Assembly: GCA_003164095.1 (NCBI GenBank)
Contig: PLRX01000128.1
Coordinates: 56,875 to 120,874, forward strand
Direction of reading: 5' to 3'
Length of the DNA stretch: 64,000 nucleotides
Origin: Acidimicrobiaceae bacterium
Lineage (GTDB): Bacteria > Actinomycetota > Acidimicrobiia > Acidimicrobiales > RAAP-2
Shown: positions 15,978 through 25,425 of the stretch, one piece after another
How positions within the stretch are numbered: position 1 is the first letter of the stretch
Layout of the letters: each line of letters starts with the position of its first letter
Translations under genes and position numbers: made by a program
Notes under the pieces: generated by a model
What the model was told of the DNA's origin: nothing
The model's input: the letters and a program-made list of their open reading frames with translations, nothing else
Database searches by the model: none

Positions 15978-16898
15978 ATGCACCGACCGATTCGACTCCT
16001 TGCGTCCGCAGTGATCGGGGCACTCCTGGCACTGGGTGCTCCGGCCGCACTCGTCACGGCGGGCCCCGCCGGTGCCGCCACTGCGGCCACGCCCCGGTTC
16101 GTCGCCCGGACCGGCTACTGGCTGGTCGCCCGGGACGGTGAGACGTTCGCCTTCGGCGACGCGCAGTTCTACGGCTCGATGGGTGGGAAGCACCTCAATG
16201 CTCCCGTGGTCGGGATCGCGTCCACACCGGACGGGAACGGCTACTGGCTGGTGGCGTCCGACGGGGGTGTCTTCACGTTCGGTGACGCCGGGTACTTCGG
16301 CTCGGCGGCCACCGGCCACCTGAACGCACCGGTTGTCGGCATCACGCCGACCACCGACGGCAACGGGTACTGGCTCGTCGCGGCCGACGGTGGGGTCTTC
16401 AGCTATGGCGACGCCGTGTTCCACGGCTCGGAGGTCGACCCGGCACCCACTGCACCGATCGTGTCCATCGCCGCCACCCCTGCCGGAGCGGGGTACTGGC
16501 TCGTCGGCGCCGACGGCACGGTCTATCCCTTCGGTGACGTCGCATCGGGCGGTTCTGCAAAGAACATCACCGCGCCCGCGGTGTCGGTCGTGTCCAGCCC
16601 CGACGGCACCGGCTACTGGGTGGCCGGGTCGGACGGCAACGTCTATCCACTGGGACTGGCGCCCTCGCACGGATCGGTCGTCGGGACCACGCTGGCGGCA
16701 CCGGTCGTCGGCATGTCGGCCGACTCCTCCAACGGCGGCTACTGGTTGGCGGCAGCCGACGGCGGGGTCTTCGCCATCGACGCACCCTTCCTCGGCTCCA
16801 TGGGCGGCATGCCCCTGGCCCAACCTGTGTCCGGTATCACCGCGTTCTACGCGTCCGGGTGCGGTGCCGTCGTCCGGCACCAGGCGAGCGCCTGCTGA
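15978..16898 (+). CDS. Secreted GYWL-repeat (propeller-like) protein
   Basis: 306 residues: a Sec signal peptide (about 1-34, cleavage after an AGA/ATA cluster) followed by six tandem units of about 42 residues. The consensus is GYWLVAxDGGVFxFGDAxFxGS, then APVVGIxxTxDGN. Each unit has the Trp, DG and GD turns of a beta-propeller blade, so a six- or seven-bladed propeller is likely. Similar repeats are abundant in secreted proteins of Acidimicrobiia and related actinobacteria, often next to cell-wall binding or hydrolase domains; here there is no other domain. The ATG has a strong GGAGG 5 nt upstream. A ligand cannot be named. Confidence 0.85.
   Translation: MHRPIRLLASAVIGALLALGAPAALVTAGPAGAATAATPRFVARTGYWLVARDGETFAFGDAQFYGSMGGKHLNAPVVGIASTPDGNGYWLVASDGGVFTFGDAGYFGSAATGHLNAPVVGITPTTDGNGYWLVAADGGVFSYGDAVFHGSEVDPAPTAPIVSIAATPAGAGYWLVGADGTVYPFGDVASGGSAKNITAPAVSVVSSPDGTGYWVAGSDGNVYPLGLAPSHGSVVGTTLAAPVVGMSADSSNGGYWLAAADGGVFAIDAPFLGSMGGMPLAQPVSGITAFYASGCGAVVRHQASAC
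16113..16850 (+). repeat. Six-fold 126-bp coding repeat
   Basis: Six consecutive repeats of about 40-42 codons, each opening with Gly-Tyr-Trp, make up the mature GYWL protein. The first three are closest to the consensus. The fifth and sixth have lost the GD turn. Confidence 0.8.
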
Positions 16899-16971
16899 TC
16901 GTCCGGCAATTCCGCGCGGCTACGGCCGGCATCGCCCTCGACCCGCCGAGGCCCGCCCCCCTCCGGACGTG

Positions 16972-17691
16972 TCAGTCGATCCAGGCGGCGATGAGCTCGG
17001 CGCCCCGTACCGCCCACTCCTCGGAGGTCATGGCGTACCGGACGTGGTCCTCCCACTGGCCGTTGATCTCGAGGAATCCGAGGGCCACGCCCTCGTTGCG
17101 CAACGCGAGCTTTTCCGCCACCCGCCGGCTCGCGCCGTTGCGGGGGATGATGGCCACCTCGATGCGGTGCAGGCGCAGCGTCTCGAAGGCGAATCGCAGC
17201 ACCACGACCACCGCCTCGGGCACGATCCCGAGGCCGGCCAGGTCCTTGTCCACCCAGTAGCCGATCGAGCCGTTCTGGAACGGGCCCCGCAGGATGGACG
17301 ACAGTGTCACTTCGCCGACGAAGCGACCCTCGTAGAAGATGCCGAAGCCGAAGCCCGAGCCCAGCTGTCGCTCGCGCTCGCGCATGGCGCACCGGGCGAC
17401 GAAGCTGCCATGGTCCTCGGCCGGCAGCGGCGACCCCTTGGAACGGGGCTCCCACGGCACCAACCAGTCGCGACAGCGGTTCCGGACCTCGAGCCACGCC
17501 TGGTAGTCCGCCTCCATCAGCGTGGCCACGCGGATGCGGCGGCCCGGGAGCTCGAGCGACCGGACCTGCTGGGCCCGCAGGCTCGGCGTCACGAGGACGA
17601 CCCGGGAGCGGGCGGGGTCAAGGAGTCGGATGACGGGGTGCGGAGAGCGTCCACCCACGGAATGGTAGGGCACGGGACCACCCGCAGGCAC
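16972..17691 (-). CDS. GNAT acetyltransferase, RimJ/RimL type
   Basis: Up to 239 residues. The GNAT fold begins near LELPGRRIRVATL and carries FGIFYEGRFVGEVTLSSI, the SIGYWVDKDLAGLGIVPEAV block that contains the acetyl-CoA loop, and HRIEVAIIPRNGASRRVAEK. These are hallmarks of RimJ/RimL enzymes that acetylate N-termini or amino sugars. The start is uncertain: ATG 17691, GTG 17658 or GTG 17592 are all possible, and the first 30-40 residues look non-conserved. The gene directly follows the three-domain glycosyltransferase on the same strand (24 nt apart), so it may modify an amino sugar in that pathway. Confidence 0.85.
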   Translation of the reverse strand: MPAGGPVPYHSVGGRSPHPVIRLLDPARSRVVLVTPSLRAQQVRSLELPGRRIRVATLMEADYQAWLEVRNRCRDWLVPWEPRSKGSPLPAEDHGSFVARCAMRERERQLGSGFGFGIFYEGRFVGEVTLSSILRGPFQNGSIGYWVDKDLAGLGIVPEAVVVVLRFAFETLRLHRIEVAIIPRNGASRRVAEKLALRNEGVALGFLEINGQWEDHVRYAMTSEEWAVRGAELIAAWID

Positions 17692-17715
17692 CCCCGGTGC
17701 GTCGACGCCACGACG

Positions 17716-20700
17716 TCAGCTCGCACGGGCCAGTCGGGCGCGGACGGCACGGCGGGCCTCGGCGTAGATCCGGCGGTGCTCGGCCACCACCCGCTCCCAC
17801 CGGAACGCCAACGACCGCTGCTCGGCCCGCGCCGCCAGCTCGTTGCGGAGCGACTCGTCGTCGAGCACCCGGCCCACCGCCCGGGCGATCCCGTCCACGT
17901 CGTTGCTCTCCATCACCAGGACCGCCTCGCGGGCGTCGTGGAACAGCGGCTGGTCGGTGACGGCAATCGCCCGTCCGAGGGGCAGGACGAACCGGAGAGC
18001 GGCGCTCGACGACTCGCCGGTGTCCCGGTACGGCAACACGATCACGTCGGAGCCACGGAGCAGCACCCGTGCCGCGTCATCCGACAGGTAGTCGGTCAGG
18101 AGTAGGACGTTGTCCTCCATCCCTCTGGCGGCCACCTCGGACCGGATGCGGGCCTCGTACTCCGCGGACTCGATGTTCGGGTACCGGGCGCACAGGGCGA
18201 GGAGCAGGACGTCGGGGTGGGCTGCCCGCAGCCGGTCGACGGCCTCCACCAGCTCGAATGTGCCCTTGTGCGGCAGGAGGAAGCCGAACGTGCCGACGAC
18301 GGGCCGGTCGCCCAGCCCGAGCTCGGCCCGCACCTCCTCCGGCGTGAGGTCCGGCGGCGGGGCACTGCCGATCGGGACGAGGGTGACGTTGTCCTCGATC
18401 CCCATGTCGGCCAGGTACCGGGCATCGGACTCCTGGTGGACGATGAGCTGGTCGACCCGGCTGAGGGTGTCACGGATCTGGCGCAGGGTGAGGACGTCGC
18501 CCCGGTCGTCGTAGTCGAGGGTGCGGTGCATGGTGAGCACCACGCCGCGGCGGTCGAGCTGGCGCTCGAGCAGGTCGGCGAGGTGGCCGAACTCGAAGAA
18601 CCCGAAGTTGAACTGCACGTGGAGCACGTCGGCATCGCTCACCAGCAGCGCGTCCTCGAGGTCGCCGAGTTCCGGACTCCAGCGGTCCTTCCAGGTCCGC
18701 ACGACGCCGTGCTCGGCCGACGGGTCGATCACCTCGACGTCGACATCGGCGAAGATGTCGTAGGCCACCTCACCCAGGGTGTGCTCGACGAGGTAGCGGC
18801 TGTTTTCCGCGATGCCGCACCGCGAGTTCCACGAGGTCACCATGGCCACCCGGCCGCGGCCGAGCTCGTCCTCCACCTCGGTGATGAGGTCCCGCCACCG
18901 GTCGGCTGCCGCCTCCCACGAGTACTCGGAGGCGATCAGCTGCTGCGCACGCGCCACCCGCTGCACCACCTCGGGTGCGTCCGGCGCCGCATGCATGCGG
19001 ACCAGTTCCGCTGCCAGCGCTCCGAAGTCGGGCTCGGCCCACCGGGAGCCACCCTCCGTCAGGTGGCTGTCCGCCTCCACCAGGGTGAACGGGACGCATG
19101 CCGCCGTCTCCTCGGACACGAAGTCGGCCAGACCCGACCAGGCCACGCTGATGACGGGCACACCGGCGAGCATGGCCTCGGCGACCGGCAGACCGAATCC
19201 CTCACCCCGGGCCGGGTGCACATAGCAGTCGGCCAGCCCGAACAGGCCGGCCAGCTCGGCGTCCTCCAGGTCCCTGTCGATCCAACGCACCTCCGGCGGG
19301 TCGGCATGGGTGGCGCGCAGCTCGTCCAGCAGGTCACCGACCACGTTGTGCGGGTTGGGGAAGGTCTTGAGGACCAGCACGACGTCATCGGTACCCGAAC
19401 AGGCCGCGAAGTACGCCCGCAGGAGGACGTCGGTCCCCTTCCGGGGGAACGCCGAGCTGATGTGGAGGAACGTGAACCCGGACAGGCCGTCGAGCTCGGG
19501 GGCCTCGATCGTGGCGCCCGGCGCAGGGGCGTCGACCCCGTTGCCCACCACCCGGATCGGGACGGTCGCCCCGGAGTTCCGCAGGGCGTCGGCGACGAAC
19601 GTCGACGTGACCCCGATCCCGTCGAGGTGCGCGTTGAAGTCCTCGACGATCCAGCCGGGCACCCGGCTCTCCTCCCACGGGAAGTACTCGAGGGTGATGC
19701 CACCGGTTGAGTCGATCGTCCGGGGCGGCCACATCTGGCGGATCACCACGTCGGGGTAGGGAACGCGCCGGGCCCGCCGGTACAGGGGGACGACCTCGGG
19801 GTACCGGGCCAGGTCGGCGTCGTCCGGCACGTAGTCACCGGGTCCCTCGGTCGGGTAGAGCGACACGTCCGCGTCGGGCGACCGGTCGAGCGCCAGCGCG
19901 AGCTTCCTGTTCATGGCGGCCAGGCTGTAGCTCGTCTCGAAGGGTCCCTGGACCTGCACCTCGAGCGGCGGCTCGGCACCCTCGGCACGGGTGACGATGC
20001 GCCGCAGCGCCGCGGGCACCTCGAAGGCGCCGACCTGTTCCATCCGCACCGACTGGCGGTCGACGAGCCGGGCCCGGAGCCCGTCGTCGGACAGCACGGC
20101 GTGCACCGTGGCGGCCACCGTCACGGGGTCCTGGGTGCGGAGCAGCACACCGGCGCCCCCGAGCGTCTCGGGAACGGCCGACGACGCATAGGCCACGACC
20201 GGGAGCCGTGCGGCCATGGCCTCGAGGAGCGGCACGCCGAACCCCTCGTGATCGCTCAGGGACACGTAGACCCCGGCCTCGGCGAAGGCGGTCCGCAGTT
20301 CCCGGTCCGACACCTTCCCGCGGAACAGCACCCGGTCCGCCACCTGCAGGCGCTCGGCCGTCTCGAACAGTTCCCGGCGGTAGGGCTCGTCCGACGTGCC
20401 GCCGACCAGGATCAGTCGTGCACGGTCGTCGAAGGTCCGGCTGTAGGCGGCAAACGCCTCGATGAGCAGGTGCTGGCACTTGTTGGGCACGATGCGGCCG
20501 ACGAAGAGCCAGTCGTTGGACGGGCGTCCCCCGAGCAGACCGGCGGCCTCGAACTCGCTGAAGTCGACACGCACGGGGAGCACGTCGACCCGGCGGAACC
20601 CGGCGGCAAGCATCTCGGCCCGGTTGAAGTTGGAGTCGGCCACGCCGAACAGCGCACGTCGGGCCAGAAGGCCCAGCTGTTCCCGGCCCATCCGGCTGAA

Positions 20701-21024
20701 CCGGCGGGCGACGACGTCCGCGAAGTAGTGCTCCGGTGTGACGTTGTGGTAGATCGCCACGATCGGATTGGGCAGGTCGACCACGTCGTCGAAGGCCAGG
20801 TACCCCTGGGAGTGGTGGGCCAGCAGCAGCTCGGACCCGTCACCCCCGTAGGCGCCGATGGGACGTATCCGGTCGGCCAGGTCGGGGGCCACGTGCTCGG
20901 CGAAGATCTCGGACCGCCACCCGAGGCGACGCAGGTGGGCCTGCACGTCGAGCATCTGGTTGGTGATGGCGTCACCCGGCGCGGTCCCCGCGTGGAACTG
21001 ATGGACGGCTGCGAAGCGGCTCAC
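17716..21024 (-). CDS. Three-domain GT-B (GT4-type) glycosyltransferase
   Basis: 1102 residues containing three glycosyltransferase units. Unit 1 (about 1-345) has the donor-site EGFGVPLLEAM near 260. Unit 2 (about 365-715) has GEGFGLPVAEAM near 606 and FPRKGTDVLLRA as its second Rossmann start. Unit 3 (about 725-1102) has FGFLLPHKGTFELVEA and the divergent VLPYRDTGESSSAAL near 990. The first two keep the E-x7-E motif of retaining GT4 enzymes. The protein lacks membrane helices and so acts in the cytoplasm, probably adding successive sugars to a lipid-linked glycan. The GTG start overlaps the upstream methyltransferase stop by GTGA. Such fusions fix the stoichiometry of sequential steps; the sugars are unknown. 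Confidence 0.9.
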   Translation of the reverse strand: MSRFAAVHQFHAGTAPGDAITNQMLDVQAHLRRLGWRSEIFAEHVAPDLADRIRPIGAYGGDGSELLLAHHSQGYLAFDDVVDLPNPIVAIYHNVTPEHYFADVVARRFSRMGREQLGLLARRALFGVADSNFNRAEMLAAGFRRVDVLPVRVDFSEFEAAGLLGGRPSNDWLFVGRIVPNKCQHLLIEAFAAYSRTFDDRARLILVGGTSDEPYRRELFETAERLQVADRVLFRGKVSDRELRTAFAEAGVYVSLSDHEGFGVPLLEAMAARLPVVAYASSAVPETLGGAGVLLRTQDPVTVAATVHAVLSDDGLRARLVDRQSVRMEQVGAFEVPAALRRIVTRAEGAEPPLEVQVQGPFETSYSLAAMNRKLALALDRSPDADVSLYPTEGPGDYVPDDADLARYPEVVPLYRRARRVPYPDVVIRQMWPPRTIDSTGGITLEYFPWEESRVPGWIVEDFNAHLDGIGVTSTFVADALRNSGATVPIRVVGNGVDAPAPGATIEAPELDGLSGFTFLHISSAFPRKGTDVLLRAYFAACSGTDDVVLVLKTFPNPHNVVGDLLDELRATHADPPEVRWIDRDLEDAELAGLFGLADCYVHPARGEGFGLPVAEAMLAGVPVISVAWSGLADFVSEETAACVPFTLVEADSHLTEGGSRWAEPDFGALAAELVRMHAAPDAPEVVQRVARAQQLIASEYSWEAAADRWRDLITEVEDELGRGRVAMVTSWNSRCGIAENSRYLVEHTLGEVAYDIFADVDVEVIDPSAEHGVVRTWKDRWSPELGDLEDALLVSDADVLHVQFNFGFFEFGHLADLLERQLDRRGVVLTMHRTLDYDDRGDVLTLRQIRDTLSRVDQLIVHQESDARYLADMGIEDNVTLVPIGSAPPPDLTPEEVRAELGLGDRPVVGTFGFLLPHKGTFELVEAVDRLRAAHPDVLLLALCARYPNIESAEYEARIRSEVAARGMEDNVLLLTDYLSDDAARVLLRGSDVIVLPYRDTGESSSAALRFVLPLGRAIAVTDQPLFHDAREAVLVMESNDVDGIARAVGRVLDDESLRNELAARAEQRSLAFRWERVVAEHRRIYAEARRAVRARLARAS

Positions 21025-22289
21025 TTGTTGGCGACGATCACGTAATCCTGGTAGCCGAACACGCTCTCGAGGAGCCTCTGCACCGATGTTCCCACCGCGT
21101 CGTCAGGAAGCCCCTCACGCAGGTCGAGGGCGGGGTGGGGCGACCGCTCCTCGAGCGCCACCGTCGAGAACCCGACCTGCTCGCAGATGAACCGGAGCGT
21201 CTCGGGGTGCACGGGACGCACGTGGGACGTGTCGGCGTAGTAGTGATTGCCGAGGGCGAACGAACTCCTCGGATTGATCGTCTCCATGACCAGCACACCG
21301 TCGTCGGCCAGCGCGACGAACGAACGACGGACGAGCTCCTCGAGTTCGGCGGGCAGCAGGTGCTCCACCACCTGGGCGCAGAACACCCCCTTGAGCGAGC
21401 CGGGCACCGCCTGGGCGAGGTAGTGCAGCCCGTCGTCCTGCACCGCCGGCAGTCCCTCGTCGAGGCAGGCCTGCACCATGCCGGCGTCCATGTCGACACC
21501 CAGGACCTCGTGGCCCTCCTCGGCCAGCATGGCGAGCATCTCGCCCCGACCGCAGCCGATGTCGACGATCGTCCCGGGCACCGCGACCGACGGGAAGAGG
21601 CTGAGATAGCGCCGCTGCGCTTCGGCGATGTGTTGCAGGTCCCCCCGGAACCGACGCTCGAACTCCACATAGTCGAGGTCGACCCCGCTGACGGTGTCGG
21701 CGCCGAGCCGGTCGAGCAGCGTGGCGAACTCCTTGCTCAGCACCCGCAGCTCGTCCTGGTCGGCAGCGCCCCGGACCACCTCCTCGAGGTGTGCCACGAG
21801 CTCGGCCACGCGGTCGACCACCAGGCGCTGGCGCCGGATCCGCTCGCCGGCCACCACCACCTCCAGCCGGGTCCGCACGTTCTGGCGGCGGAGCTCCTCG
21901 ATCTCCTCCTCCATCCGCACGAGTGCGTTGTACGTCTCCGCTGCAAACTCGACCGCCTGGCCGTCGATCTGCTCCTGGACCTGGAACCTCGGCTCCACGT
22001 ACCAGCTGGTCATGCGTCGGACGGTCTTCTTGAGGAGGGACCCCGCACCGCCCCGTGCCCCACCCCCTCCGACCTCGGGAGGATGCATCTCGCGGTGCAG
22101 GACCCGCATGCCGTGCACGGGAGCCACCACGGCGGCCAGGCCGCTCGGTGCGGACTCGTCGACAGGCCCGTCGGCATCGATGCGCTCGATCAGCTGCTCG
22201 ACCCTGCTGACCAGGGCATCGGCCGAGGCGACGCTGCCGTCGACGTCGAGCACCGGGCCTCCGGCGGGGGTCGTGCGCGACGTCTCCAT
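21021..22289 (-). CDS. SAM-dependent methyltransferase with coiled-coil N-terminus
   Basis: 422 residues. An N-terminal polar region (1-100) is followed by an amphipathic/coiled-coil segment with MEEEIEELRRQN (about 100-220), then a class I methyltransferase: IVDIGCGRGEMLAMLA near 240, acidic GVDMD, and VVEHLLPAELEELV. The layout recalls O-antigen chain-terminating methyltransferases such as WbdD, in which a coiled coil measures chain length, but homology beyond layout is not shown. It is coupled by GTGA to the triple glycosyltransferase, so it may cap or modify the same glycan. The ATG at 22289 lies 8 nt after a TATGCT box, which sets the start. Confidence 0.87.
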   Translation of the reverse strand: METSRTTPAGGPVLDVDGSVASADALVSRVEQLIERIDADGPVDESAPSGLAAVVAPVHGMRVLHREMHPPEVGGGGARGGAGSLLKKTVRRMTSWYVEPRFQVQEQIDGQAVEFAAETYNALVRMEEEIEELRRQNVRTRLEVVVAGERIRRQRLVVDRVAELVAHLEEVVRGAADQDELRVLSKEFATLLDRLGADTVSGVDLDYVEFERRFRGDLQHIAEAQRRYLSLFPSVAVPGTIVDIGCGRGEMLAMLAEEGHEVLGVDMDAGMVQACLDEGLPAVQDDGLHYLAQAVPGSLKGVFCAQVVEHLLPAELEELVRRSFVALADDGVLVMETINPRSSFALGNHYYADTSHVRPVHPETLRFICEQVGFSTVALEERSPHPALDLREGLPDDAVGTSVQRLLESVFGYQDYVIVANK

Positions 22290-22297
22290 GGCAAGGG

Positions 22298-22303
22298 AGC
22301 ATA
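22298..22303 (-). promoter_or_regulatory. -10 box of methyltransferase-glycosyltransferase unit
   Basis: TATGCT, close to the TATAAT ideal, lies 8 nt before the ATG at 22289. With the divergent TACACT box at 22406 it defines a 100-bp bidirectional control region for the glycan island. Confidence 0.55.
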
Positions 22304-22405
22304 TCCCGGCACCCTCCGGGCTTCGTCGATCCGGAGGCCGCCGATCGTCCGCCGACGAGGCCAGGTGTGCCTCCACCGTCCCCAGGGGCGCCCGCCGGCG
22401 ACCGG

Positions 22406-22411
22406 TACACT
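22406..22411 (+). promoter_or_regulatory. -10 box of DUF2079 gene
   Basis: TACACT lies 6 nt before the GTG at 22418, the leaderless arrangement. Confidence 0.55.
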
Positions 22412-22417
22412 CCGGGG

Positions 22418-24016
22418 GTGGCGACGGTCGAACCTGCAGAGGCCCCGGCCACCGGCCCGGCGCCGCCCGACGGGTCCCCCACCGGGGTCGACGGGGCCGG
22501 TCGCCACACCCACGCCCGGACGCGCAGTCGTCGCTCCAGCTGGAGCAGGTTCCGCTGGACCGGGTCGGCCGTCCTCGCGCTCTGGGCGGTGGGCCTCGGG
22601 GCCCTCTCCAGCTTCGTGTACCACCGGGTCTTCCTGGGCGAGGACTTCGCCATCTACAACCAGGCGTGGACCCTGATCGGCCAGGGACACCTGAACCCGT
22701 ACGAAACCGTCTACGGGTTGCCGTTCGTCCAGTCCAACTTCGAGCTGATCATCTGGCCCCTGGCGCTGCTCCACCTCGTCATCCCCCAGCCCGTCGTCCT
22801 GCTCTGGGTCCAGGACCTCGCCCTGGCCGGCGCCGGGATCGTCACCTTCGTCTGGATCACCGAGTACCTCGAGCGCCGCCAGGTGCGCCGTGGGGTGGGG
22901 ATCGGCATCGCCGTGGCCGCGCTCGTGGTCATCATGGTCAACCCCGGCGTCTACAGGAGCCTGCAGTTCGACATCCACATGGAGCCGCTGGCCACGTTCT
23001 TCCTGGTGCTGGCCGGGCGCGACCTCTGGCACGGGCGGACCCGCCGGGCCTGGGCCTGGGTGGCGGTCGTCCTGCTGTGCGGCTCCTTCGGCGCCATCAT
23101 GGTGGTCGGGCTCGGCGTGTCGGCACTGCTCGCCGGCCGGGAGACCCGCCGTGCCGGCGTCCTGATGGTGGCCGCCGGATTGGCATGGACGGTCCTGATC
23201 TCCGCGCTCCACGCCAACCAGGGGTCAGGTCTCTCCCTCTACGCCTATCTGGCCGGGCGACCCACGTTGTCGGGTGGCGGCGGGGTGGCGCTCATCCTGG
23301 CCGGCATCGTCACCCACCCCTGGCGCGTCGTCGACCAGTTGAACCGCCGCCTCGGCGACGCCTACGCCCTGATCAAGCCGGTGGGGGTCGTGGGCCTCGC
23401 CAACGCGTGGGGCTTCGGCGTGCCGGTGACCGTCATGACCGTGGACGCACTCAACTCCCGGCCGGACTTCCTGACCGACTCGTACCAGAACTTCGCCGTC
23501 TTCCCCTTCGTCCTCCTCGGCACGGTGATGGTGCTCGTCTGGTTGGCCCAGTGGCTGTCGTGGGGCTGGATCGTGTCGGCGGTCGTCGGCGCGCTCGTGC
23601 TCGCGCAGGCACTGGCCTACGGGCTCACGGCCTCACCGACGTCCGTGCGCTGGACCACGTCACAGGTGTCACCGGCGATGGCGGCACAGCTGCGGACCGC
23701 ACTGGCCAGGACACCGGCGGACGCCGAGACGATCGTCACCCTCCAGGTCATGGGCCGGTTCTGCGGTCGCCAGTGGTGCTTCTTCTTCTACCCCGACGGG
23801 GCTCGGCCGGTGCACAGCCGGGACGTGGTGTTCGTGTTCGCCACCCCCATCGAGAGCCTCACCACCCAGGCCGGCTCGGCCTATGCCATCGCCTACGTCC
23901 GCGACACCCTCCACGCCCGGGTGCTGGTCGACGCCGACGGGGTGGCGGCCTTCGACTGGACGCCGCCTCCAGGTACCTCCTACGTCACCGTCCCGACCTC
24001 ACCGCCCGCGGGCTGA
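22418..24016 (+). CDS. DUF2079-family polytopic membrane protein, GT-C-like
   Basis: 532 residues. A polar N-terminal 45 residues is followed by about 10 membrane helices and a C-terminal extracytoplasmic part. DUF2079-type landmarks are EDFAIYNQAWTLIGQGH, SNFELIIWPLALLH and FDIHMEPLATFFLVLA, where acidic and His residues sit in the outer loops. These proteins resemble GT-C mannosyl/arabinosyltransferases, taking sugars from polyprenyl-phosphate donors outside the membrane. The GTG start is fixed by the TACACT box 6 nt upstream. It diverges from the triple-glycosyltransferase unit and leads a forward series with a methyltransferase and another GT-C-like gene. Confidence 0.8.
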   Translation: MATVEPAEAPATGPAPPDGSPTGVDGAGRHTHARTRSRRSSWSRFRWTGSAVLALWAVGLGALSSFVYHRVFLGEDFAIYNQAWTLIGQGHLNPYETVYGLPFVQSNFELIIWPLALLHLVIPQPVVLLWVQDLALAGAGIVTFVWITEYLERRQVRRGVGIGIAVAALVVIMVNPGVYRSLQFDIHMEPLATFFLVLAGRDLWHGRTRRAWAWVAVVLLCGSFGAIMVVGLGVSALLAGRETRRAGVLMVAAGLAWTVLISALHANQGSGLSLYAYLAGRPTLSGGGGVALILAGIVTHPWRVVDQLNRRLGDAYALIKPVGVVGLANAWGFGVPVTVMTVDALNSRPDFLTDSYQNFAVFPFVLLGTVMVLVWLAQWLSWGWIVSAVVGALVLAQALAYGLTASPTSVRWTTSQVSPAMAAQLRTALARTPADAETIVTLQVMGRFCGRQWCFFFYPDGARPVHSRDVVFVFATPIESLTTQAGSAYAIAYVRDTLHARVLVDADGVAAFDWTPPPGTSYVTVPTSPPAG

Positions 24017-24082
24017 AGGTGCCGGAGCCTCCCTGGAGGCGACGACGGCCGGTGGTCACCGGACGGGGCATCCGGGCCGGGT

Positions 24083-24088
24083 TAGCGT
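24083..24088 (+). promoter_or_regulatory. -10 box of methyltransferase gene
   Basis: TAGCGT lies 8 nt before the ATG at 24097. Confidence 0.45.
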
Positions 24089-24096
24089 CTGAGGCG

Positions 24097-25425
24097 ATGC
24101 AGCCCGCGCCCACCCTTCCTCCGACAGATGCCGACGTGGACGCCATCGTGGCGCCCGGGCCGACCAACGGCTCCGACGGAGGACCCGGGGACGTCCAGGT
24201 CCTGTCCTCGATCGACGAGCTCGAGGGCAAGCTCGAGGAGGTGGACCGGGCGTGGGCCGTGTCCGACGACGCCATGCGCGCCGTCTTCCTGAGCTTCGTC
24301 TTCGAGCCGGCCGGCGACACACCGCCCGACCCGTACAGTCCGGAGTATGCCGAGCACCAGTTCGCCCTCTACCGGCTGATCGCCGACCGCCCGCACTACG
24401 AGGTCCAGAACGAGCGGTCCGACTTCCCGGTCGACGCCAACCGGCCGTTCCCGTACTACACCGAGAGCCCCGAGACCGTCGGCCACACGCTCATGGCGAT
24501 CGGCTTCATCGTCCGCACCATGGGACTGGCGGCCGGCTCGTCGATCCTGGAGCTGGGCCCGGGTTGGGGGAACACGACCATCGAGCTGGCCCGCATGGGC
24601 TACGACGTGACCGCCATCGACATCGACCCGACATTCGTGGGCCTCATCGCCGAGCGGGCCGCCAAGTTCGCCCTCGCCGTCGACGCCCGCCAGGGCACGT
24701 TCCTGGAGATCGACCGCCTGGACCGCCGCTACGACGCCGTCCTGTTCTTCGAGTGCTTCCACCACTGCTCCGACCACCGGGACCTCGTGGCCAAGCTGGC
24801 CGACGTCATCACACCCGGCGGTCGGGTCTTCTTCGCCGCCGAGCCCGTCGTCGAGACCTTTCCGGTGCCGTGGGGTGTCCGCACCGACGGCGAATCGCTG
24901 TGGGCCATCCGCCGCAACGGCTGGCTGGAGCTCGGCTTCCAGGAGTCCTACTTCCTGCGGATGCTCGCCCACGCCGGCTGGGTGGTCACCAAGCACACCA
25001 CCGATGCCACGTATCTCGGGGTCGTGTTCGAGGCCCGCCGGGCCGAGGGTGTCTACCCCGTGTGCGGCCGGACCCTGCCCCCCGACGAGGAGGCGACGTG
25101 GCTCCCCCTCGAGGCGCCGGACTCGACGCATCGGTACTCCGGGGCCCGGAGCGAGCTGTCCGTCGAGCGGGGCGGTCCCTACGAGCTGGCATCAGTGGAG
25201 GTGGTCAACACGTCGCCCCTGGAGCTCCCGTACCGGGTCTCCCACGGCCGCAACTCGGTCGCCGGGGTGGCCCCGGCCGGGAGTGACCACCTCATCGACG
25301 TGCCCTACGACCCCGAGGGGCGGACCGTGGTCGTCGAGGTCGAGACGTGGCGGCCGGCCGAGGTGCTCCAGAGCACCGACCAGCGCACCCTTGGCCTGCT
25401 CGTGACGGGCGTGACGCTGCGCTGA
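24097..25425 (+). CDS. Class I SAM-dependent methyltransferase
   Basis: 442 residues. Motif I SILELGPGWGNTTIELA lies near 149, the acidic AIDIDPTFVG follows, and FFECFHHCSDHRDLVAKL and TPGGRVFFAAEP mark motifs IV-V. About 110 residues precede the methyltransferase fold and about 100 residues at the C-terminus look like a small beta domain. The neighbourhood of surface-glycan enzymes suggests methylation of a sugar or lipid-linked saccharide. The ATG start lies 8 nt after TAGCGT, and earlier in-frame sequence belongs to the opposite-strand methyltransferase and the DUF2079 gene. Confidence 0.85.
   Translation: MQPAPTLPPTDADVDAIVAPGPTNGSDGGPGDVQVLSSIDELEGKLEEVDRAWAVSDDAMRAVFLSFVFEPAGDTPPDPYSPEYAEHQFALYRLIADRPHYEVQNERSDFPVDANRPFPYYTESPETVGHTLMAIGFIVRTMGLAAGSSILELGPGWGNTTIELARMGYDVTAIDIDPTFVGLIAERAAKFALAVDARQGTFLEIDRLDRRYDAVLFFECFHHCSDHRDLVAKLADVITPGGRVFFAAEPVVETFPVPWGVRTDGESLWAIRRNGWLELGFQESYFLRMLAHAGWVVTKHTTDATYLGVVFEARRAEGVYPVCGRTLPPDEEATWLPLEAPDSTHRYSGARSELSVERGGPYELASVEVVNTSPLELPYRVSHGRNSVAGVAPAGSDHLIDVPYDPEGRTVVVEVETWRPAEVLQSTDQRTLGLLVTGVTLR

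Noticed and set aside
16113-16850. CRISPR-like repeat array
   Set aside because: The repeats are coding, 126 bp apart, degenerate and without spacers; no CRISPR array or cas gene is seen anywhere in the window.
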